A stretch of DNA of 64,000 bases from Plecoglossus altivelis. Its lineage: Eukaryota > Chordata > Actinopteri > Osmeriformes > Plecoglossidae. Positions 55,887 to 64,000 of this stretch are shown here, in pieces. The position numbers and the translations under genes were made by a program. The DNA lies in contig BROE01000023.1 in the NCBI GenBank assembly GCA_036571765.1, positions 3,493,490-3,557,489 on the forward strand, written 5' to 3'. Below the pieces are notes generated by a model. The model saw only the letters and a program-made list of their open reading frames with translations, did not search any database and was not told the origin of the DNA. Position 1 is the first letter of the stretch. The number at the start of each line of letters is the position of its first letter.

Positions 55887-56497
55887 TGAGATACAATTTA
55901 AGAACCATACACACAACTATACTGTGCAGTGACTTGAGAACAAAGTAAGGATCGGTCAAACATTTCACACAATTTCGTTTTAGCATCAGCTCTGTGGAAT
56001 GGTGAACACACGCTTTTTCATTCTGCCTGCCTACCTACACTTATGAGTCCATTTCTGTGGTTCTCCTATGAGAACAGTAGCCAACGGCAATAGCAGTTTG
56101 ATGTAAAACCAGTGATGTCCATTACATTCCCTCATGACATGAGAAAGAGCACAATGACAGACTGGTTAGAGAGAGAATAGTAAAGCTGGAATCTGACGTT
56201 GATGGTGAAAGGATTTAAAACCAGATCTGCTTTCTGCCATTCGATTGTGGCTTCGGTTTGAAAATAAAGTTAAAACCATGATCAAAACAGGCTGCCAGTC
56301 GTGTTGGATTCCTGCCTTTTAGAGGCACCTGTGGATGGGATGGATGTCAGGGAGGCTGGGGGGAGGTAACCTGGGAGGGGAGTAACTTAGAGGGCTGTGA
56401 CGAGCCGCTTGTACCATAGATAATCCGTTGCCCAGGGAACCACAAAATAATCAACCAACAATTTTGTGTTCTTCATAACCCCCGAAATCAACTTCGC

Positions 56498-58013
56498 TTA
56501 AGGACCTTTGGCCACGCCCACCAACGCTGGCCGCAGGGTGCGTCCATGGAGCTTGTAGCCCACCTTGGTAACCACGGCAACGGTGCCGGGCTCCTTGCCA
56601 CTGACGGGGGCGTGGAAGAGGGCCTCGTGCTCGTAAGGATCGAACTTCTTCCCGTCAGGGTTGATCTTGACCAGGCCGTGTTTGGTGAAGACCTTCTGGA
56701 TCTGCCCCTCGGTCATCACCAGCCCGTCGTACAGATTCTTCAGGTGGGGGTTCTGAGAGCCCACCTCCTCCTTGGGAACACTCTCCGTAGCCTTCTCCAG
56801 GATGTCTGCCACCTCCAACAGGTCTTTGCAAAACCCTTGGATTCCTGCATAGAGTGCAGAAGCGTTTAGTTTCAGAGCATGACTTGAACCCCTGTTTCTT
56901 TGTACTCCTCTAAAGGCATCTGTAATCTCACCGTATAATTTGGCATCCTCCACCATCTTTTGACTCCTCGTCCTGAGGTTCTCTGTATCTGCAAGCGCTC
57001 GCTTGTACTTATCCTGGAAACAGAGATACCACTGTTAGTTAAGGAGGACATATGTAGAAACATAAGGCCACATCTAAAAAGAAAGTCATTTCTCATTGGA
57101 TGCCTGTGCAAACCCAAATGCACTAATCTATTTTAACAGTCTTCCGATTTCAGAGCTAGAACAAAACGGTCACATCCTCCTCACCGTGACCTCCTTTAGC
57201 TGTTCCTCAAGCTGGCTTTTCTCCTCAGCCAAGGCCTTCTCTGACGCGCTCTGCTCTGGCTTTTGGCTACCGGCATCTTCCTCTGACCCCTGGCTGTTCT
57301 TCTGTTGGGTCGCCGTGCATAACAGCCGCACCGAAGACGCTCTGAATGCGAGGTAAAGTCATATGAGATGGTCCTTAGAGATGCAGATCTATTCAATAAC
57401 TTTGAGTATGGCTAAGTAGGATATAAGGATATTAACACTAGCCATAATTTGATAACTAATTCATTTACCAGCGGCTTTAAAAATGTGTCCCAAAACCCGA
57501 CAAACATTTGGCAATACGTTAAAACGCACAGTTCATTTAACCTACATTTTATGTAACGTCAACTTCGTACGACCTCGGAACAAGTGCTGATTTGAACCAT
57601 AAAGGTGAGCTTGTTAGGTTAGGCTAGTAGTACATAAATCAGCGGCGCATGGTTGTCAAAGAGTAATCAAATTATTTATTTGCTAAACGTGTGGATTATA
57701 TCGACTATAGTGGAGATGAATCCACCTGCATGCTAACGGTGAATGTCAGTGTTAAACCAGGCATTACGAAACAATCGGCAACAGACTCAATGACTTATGT
57801 CAGCTAGCTAGCGAGCCTAGCTTCAAAGCCAAGGCTAAAGCAACTAGACCAGTCAGATCGCTCACCAGCCTTGAAAAACAAAGTGATGCCATGGAGGACA
57901 GTATTAGAGACTAACGTGTCGAGTACCACATATATAACAGCATACCTTATTAGAGATGGAGATGCTACAACCGAGTAGCTTTGTCTGACAGCTCGTACAC
58001 ACCAGCTCGCCAT
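56498..58013 (-). CDS. GRPEL1: GRPEL1, mitochondrial GrpE nucleotide exchange factor
   Basis: Exons 57946-58013, 57185-57341, 56932-57013 and 56498-56844 join in frame to 217 residues, the same length as human GRPEL1. The protein is the matrix nucleotide exchange factor for mitochondrial HSP70 in the import motor. The N-terminus (MASWCVRAVRQSYSVVASPS) is basic, amphipathic and lacks acidic residues, as a mitochondrial presequence should; LLCTATQQKNS marks the cleavage region. A dimerising coiled coil follows (about 55-115, EEKSQLEEQLKEVT, DKYKRALADTENLR), then the head domain with GFCKDLLEVADILEKATE, NPHLKNLYDGLVMTE and FDPYEHEALFHAPV. The end is the beta domain with VGYKLHGRTLRPALVGVAKGP. 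Convergent with TADA2B, as in human. Confidence 0.96.
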
Positions 58014-58135
58014 CTTCACTTACACTGTTAACACACGCTGAAGGGGCCGACTAACGAACTAGCAGGAGCATGAGATTTTTGCCCAATCGCGAGTCTAATA
58101 GAAAGCGCGTAGTTACTGCGTCCAATCAATGTTAG
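58014..58135 (-). promoter_or_regulatory. GRPEL1 promoter region with CCAAT motifs
   Basis: Two CCAAT sequences (plus strand, 58083-58087 and 58122-58126) lie about 70-110 bases upstream of the GRPEL1 ATG in sequence with several CpG (CGCGAG, GCGCG). No TATA box is visible. This is typical of a housekeeping promoter. Confidence 0.35.
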
Positions 58136-59846
58136 GTATCAGTATGACGACAGTGCATAGTTTGGTTGACATTAGTTTAAAGGTCGAACACTACACGTGA
58201 CAAAGGACAGAATTTCTCCCTGAAAACGTTAAATTTGAAGGTTATCTCAACTTTACCAATCTATCAAACGGTCTTGAAGTATTTAATATCACCAAGTTTA
58301 TTTTCTTTACTATATTTAATTATTGATTCATATTTCATAATTCCAAAATGACAGTAATCATGAATAATTCAGTATTATTTCAGTTAAACAACAAATGTTC
58401 TTAAAACACCATCTGAAACTATTGATAGCACTTTAGATACTTCGAAACAGCTTAAAAGAGATTTGGCAGGGTGCTTGGCTAGACAGTTAAAGTAACTTTG
58501 GCATCCGGTTGACAAGTCTGGAACGTAATCTACCAAATCGTTTTCCTGACAGTCAAATCAAGGACAGGTAAATGCAGGTTAATTTCGTGGTTATGCAGCC
58601 GAGTCATATTAAAACATCTGTAAACGACTGGACTGTCACAATGGAACAGACATCTAACAAAAAGAACACATTAATAGGTTAATACTTTTTGATTAATTGG
58701 CAGTTCCGTTATTCTGTTGTTAGGGTAACGTTTACTACAATGCATTGTTGGTTAGAGGCCAAATTGGGTTTTCATTTTGGTTAAAAACGCGGTCAGAAGT
58801 AAGCCACATTGCACGTTCTCAAAGAAGCAATGCATATATTCATATGGTGAATTCATAAACGTGTGCCCCCACGGCCAACATGGGAGAGTCATTTCTTACC
58901 CTACACGGTGACGGTGATGAAATGTACTTCTTTATTTCCCCCCAGCGCACTACCACAGTTCGAACAGTTTCTCTTTGGTTGATGGGTTTCTCAGGTGTGG
59001 GTCAGCATGCCAAACAAAACGTGCTGTAAGGGGGGGGGGGGCAGAAGAATCAATTGAGCGACCATGGAGACGTGGAAAAAAACGAATTTCAAATGATCTT
59101 GGATGGTGGTATTATGTCAAGGTTCTTAAATCCACATTAAGTGCTAGCAATTGAGTGATTAACAAAAGGTTTGACTTAGTTTGCAAATAAAATGTTCCAT
59201 TGGATGGTGTGTGTATATGGAGGGTGGTGGTGATGGGTGGTGTGTGGGTTTAGGAGAGGTGGTAATTGGAGCATATATGCCCAACACAATCGACACGTTT
59301 TGAATTCAAAAACAACAAGCACCCAATCATCAAAGACATCCGATTAATCATCCCAGTTATTTCAGAATCCTTATAGAACACCCACTGTGCAGTGATTCCC
59401 TCTGTTCCGCTTTCGTATATGAATAATTCTCTTTTCCCGTTCGGATTGTTTCTCAAACATCTGTGCAGGTGGAGCGGTGAGGATAGGGACCGGAACGGAA
59501 ATCAATTCGCTCCGCCTCGTCAGTTGTTGTGCCTGAACGTTGAGCGAGTGAGAGAGCGAAAAGAGAGGAGGGGAGCACGATCTAAGACCGTCTCACGATG
59601 TAGTTTCGTCAAACGTGTGATGTTTTCTCTCTGCCAGGCTCCGGCGTGTAATGTGCCTAACCTGCAAGAGCGCCGACGCACCTAAGGAGTTTTTATCCTT
59701 GTGTATAATGACATAACATTCTTTTGTTACCCGTTGCCTCAGAGAATCGTTCTCTCAATTACCAGTGTCACTTTGTGAACTGTTCATTACTATTTTGTCA
59801 ATAATCAACACTCTGAAGACTTATATAACGTATATGTGTTTACGTT

Positions 59847-59848
<2 letters not shown>

Positions 59849-59893
<45 letters not shown>
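59849..59893. repeat. (GA)n microsatellite
   Basis: A near-perfect GA repeat of about 45 bases. Confidence 0.9.
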
Positions 59894-59897
<4 letters not shown>

Positions 59898-62198
59898 GTG
59901 AGGATTAGAGTTAACACGCGAGATGGGAGATGGTGGGAGGGGAGTGTCAAAATTAGCACAGGCTACATTGGGTTGTGCTTCGGTCGATGACAGCTTTAAT
60001 TTACTAGGGCCGTCTGCCAGCACGTATCCCATGAAAGACCCGAGTAAAACATTTGCCCTTCAGCGTGTTTGGACATTTTTGTTCCAGAGAGGAAACGGGA
60101 CATAAGAGGCTTTTTCATGAATCAGAATCAGTGTCAGTCTCGCAAAATAACTAGCCACACAAATTAGTTGTGTTAATGACCAGGCTTTCAAATGCTGATC
60201 CTTCTGTGGAAAATCGTATGAACCGATGTTAGTATATGTTATTCAGGGTATTGTTACAGCTAAACCTGTCTTCTGTAAACGTAAACTTGTTAGCCATAGG
60301 ATTGGCTTCAAAATTTATGAACAGTCCATTTTGTATGCAGGACAGACAGCATCAAACTACTACAGATGTAGAACAGGCTGAGGAAACAGCATCAGGGCTT
60401 CAGGTGAGGGTCTACTTAGCCTATGTCAATTCATTTGGAGTCATCAGCATTGCTGTTTTGTTTTAGGATCTTCAACCAATCTTCATATTTATAAGTATGG
60501 ATTATTTTATCATAGGAACCTCAGAAACCCAGTAAAGAAGCTGAAGGGTAGGTTGAGGGAGAAGCAGCTGGACCTTCGGGGCTTAAAGTGAGGTCTTATC
60601 AAATCGTCAAGCAAGGAAGTTTTGGGATGTTTAGAAAATTATGACCTATAACTAATTTGGTCATGAAATAGAGGGGAGAAATCATGCATGTTAAAAGGTG
60701 GGTTCCACGAAACCATGTCCCCATCATATTTAAATTGCTCTGAAATATAAACACGATGGCTTGAATGCATACTATGATATGTGTTTGATTTATTGGTCCA
60801 TTGTTTAATTACATATAGGAAACTGGTAACTTTAGAGTTCTATAAACGTAAGAGGCGTTTATACCTCGAAACTAAACACAAAATGTATCTCAATCTTAGT
60901 AAAAGTTCATTTTTCAGCCTTGGGGTGGTGGTGGGGATGTCCCCACCACAGCTGAGACCAGACCTATGCCCTGACTATGTAACCATATCAGAGACAGTAC
61001 TGTGTACTGACACACCACATGACTCATTTTCATGTTCCAGATCTAACGTCCCTTACCATGCATGAACAGCAGGGGACGACCTAGTTCATCTTTCCCTGAG
61101 TGAAACGTGAACAGTCTGGATTTCCAGAAATATCCATTCTTCCTTTGCTCCTTACTTTGACAATCACAATCTTAACTCTGAAATGACTGGATAGGTCATT
61201 TGCTTAGATGATTTTATGAGTGTCTTTACCTATACAGAAGCATCATTTCATGGTATTTACATACATTTCAGGGACTTGTGATGCACAATTCTCACAGTTG
61301 TGGTGATTCATGCCAAAGTACAGTCGGTGTTGTCAGACAGTTCATTAACAGTTTGTTTAGGCAAACCAGACCTTCCTGACATAAAAGAATGGTCTGTTCT
61401 CTATAAGTGGCCATGGAATACTGTATATCGGCCAGGTGTAAAGTGTACATCCCTATATACTGTATTATCAGTGAGATGGTAACTCGATTATGTCTTGTTG
61501 AAAGTCTGCTTCTCTGAAGGTGATAAAATGGCAGTATTTATTTCCGATAGAGACGAGCACATTACCAAGGTCTGTTAAAGTGGGCCTAAAGAGCAGAAAG
61601 CTACAGTATCTCTCTGAGTCTTTGGTGTGCTAAAGGTCCAATCTCCATCACACACATTACTGATGCCTACACACATACATGCGTGTGTCAGCTTTCGGGG
61701 AAAGTGTGTTCCTGTGTCAGTGCAGCCAGAGGTGTCACACAATGGTGACGCCTGTGCAGGAGAAGAATTGTGTCTTCCCAAAGGTGTGGGACTGTGTGTG
61801 TGTGTGGTACGGTATTCAGTTAAAGATGTGTGTGTGTGGGGGGGGCGGGGGAGGAGAGACACCGCCGACTGCCATATTCAAATTTACGCCTCACATTCGT
61901 AAACCGCTGGAGTCATGCACTAAGTAAATCTAACCCACCGTCTTACCCAGCAAATATACATTCAGCACTGCAAACATATAGCCTTCTTTACCCTACGTGT
62001 TCATATACTCCGAAAACTCATATAATAGTTCAACTACCCTGGCCAGATTGTCCCGGAGAATATTTACTACGCGCTACCTGAAATCACAGAAGAATATAGT
62101 TGTCTTCCTCAAACGCGTCTAGAGAACTGGATCAGGTTCTTTGAACTGTGTGCTGTGGTACGGTTTCAGTTAAAAGATTGTGAATGCACCTATGTGAT

Positions 62199-62225
62199 GG
62201 GGGGGGGGGGGTGAGGGGGCGGGGG
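62199..62225. repeat. G-rich tract
   Basis: A run of G broken by GTGAG and C. Confidence 0.7.
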
Positions 62226-63148
62226 GAAGGGTTAGGCGGGGTTGGAGGGTGATTGGTTTGGAGGAACAGCCCGCTGAGGTAATTACCCCTAGGGTTGGAG
62301 GGGGTCAATTGCTGGCTGCCTCATTACTTGAGTGGAACATCCCATTAAAACGGGTTTCAAACACAGCCTGACTCTTGCAAGGTGTGTGTTTATGTGGGTG
62401 TGTTTGGGTGTGTGTGGCAGGGGTGGGTAGGTTAAGCGAAAGAGTGTATGTATGTTTGTGTGTGTTCGCAGTGCTGGGGATCAGAAGAATGATTCAATGG
62501 CATAGGCTAGCATAGTCAATTAGTATATCACAAGCAAGACACACAGAGTGATACCTTCCACTGAGAATCCCAGGGATTGAGAATTGACACCAATTCATCT
62601 GGCAGAAAATGGTAATAATATAATGTGGTCCACCAGCCTAGATTCAATAGTATGACTGTAATCCTAAATCTATTCTGCAAATATTTGATCTTGTCCACTG
62701 ACATCTGACTGAACGTCTGATGAAGACCAAGCATGAATGATTCAGATATCAAACCGCCGAAACCCACATGTTTATGAACTGCAAATCTCCCCTCTCAACT
62801 CAGACTTCTATCAAACGCAAATACTTGCCGGGAGTGGGGCCCCATTGTAAAGGTTTTGGGCACATGGATGCATTTCAATAGAGCAATGTCCATTTATACA
62901 GATTGACATCCATGTACAGGGGCACAGAAGTTCAATATACATTTCAATAACAGTTTCAGAATGGGTCTTTTTGGGATGTGTTGGAATTGTTGAGATGCTT
63001 TGCCCTGTTCCATAACTACTAGATGTCTTGTGTTTGGACACAGCCTCAGGTCTGTGTTATCTTCTGCCATTCTCTTCACCATCAGCTGCTCCAGAAAATA
63101 CAGCAGTACTCCAGCCTCAGCTAAGTAAGGCCAATTAGAGACTCCTCT

Positions 63149-63332
<184 letters not shown>

Positions 63333-64000
63333 CCCGAATACCTGTACAGAAGCACACTTAATTATTCTAAGATGTGTGTATGCGCAGTACATATAAAAGA
63401 GACGATGGATGGTGAAAATAGTGTCAGAAAAGATCACACCACCCTCTCCCCCTCCCCCCAATGCCATGCGTCTTACCTCATCACATTTTCAAATTGAGTC
63501 TGGCCCCCTTTCCCAGGATACGTGAAGCCATTGATCCATAAAGATTGAACACAGCTATTCAACCTTTACTCTGAACCCGACGAAACAATGTTAGCTAAGT
63601 GGAAAAATAATTATGGCCAACATTTTAGGAAGACACTTCCAATTTAGTCAAAAAGATAAACGTGCTGAAAATATATTTTACACTCTCATCTAACTTTAAT
63701 TTGGATCGAAGTATCCTCAGTTTTGCATGGCAGTGAGTTTTCCGTTTTTTAAACAAATTGCCTTTTGCAACGGTAACCTGGGATACGAATGGACCGCAGC
63801 ACCAGAACATTTAGCATATTTAACAGTTTTCACCGTTTAAATATACATAGAAAGAGTAAGTTATACAGTTCGCCTAGCTTTGTGATTTGACTTCAAAATG
63901 CAAAGAGGTGTAAGTGACAGGTGACTGACAGGCAATCTCATTAGAGACACTTTCGGAGGTGCATAATTGTGGAATGCTAAACGACCTCTCATTCACTGAC

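Overview
The window is vertebrate nuclear DNA, most likely from a ray-finned (teleost) fish. Genes are split into many short exons with GT-AG introns. Intergenic and intronic DNA is rich in (CA)n, (GA)n and poly(G) tracts. Predicted proteins are close to human orthologues but carry fish-type insertions. One 13-base run of N marks an assembly gap at 26836-26848. Exon limits below come from reading splice signals and reading frame by eye against remembered family sequences; no alignment was run.

Layout from left to right. 1-4900: no confident gene; one 143-codon minus-strand frame lies in a CpG-rich patch. 4.9-25.1 kb: DHX15 (minus, 14 coding exons), the DEAH-box RNA helicase of spliceosome disassembly, with large repeat-filled introns. 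25.1-28.7 kb: intergenic, with the gap. 28.7-38.0 kb: CCDC149 (minus, 12 coding exons), a coiled-coil protein whose last two exons contain expanded repeats. 39.4-43.2 kb (promoter near 44.0 kb): an ankyrin-kinase-KEN protein of the RNase L/IRE1 type (minus) with interferon-type promoter motifs and a 9-residue C-terminal repeat. 44.7-46.6 kb: a divergently transcribed, unrecognised single-pass membrane protein gene (plus), assembled from five frame-compatible exons. 48.2-50.4 kb: CCDC96 (minus, 3 exons), head to head with TADA2B (plus, 50.8-52.7 kb, 2 exons, long 3'UTR). 56.5-58.0 kb: GRPEL1 (minus, 4 exons, exactly 217 aa), convergent with TADA2B. 58.0-64.0 kb: no confident gene.

The housekeeping genes belong to separate processes: splicing (DHX15), cilia (CCDC96), SAGA-type transcription coactivation (TADA2B) and mitochondrial protein import (GRPEL1). 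In human, from memory, DHX15/CCDC149 and CCDC96/TADA2B/GRPEL1 are two separate blocks on chromosome 4p. Here they are adjacent, and the junction is where the RNase L-like gene and the novel membrane gene sit. That pair, with ISRE/EICE-, GAS- and IRF-like motifs near 43.97-44.06 kb, is the best candidate for an undescribed, possibly antiviral, locus.
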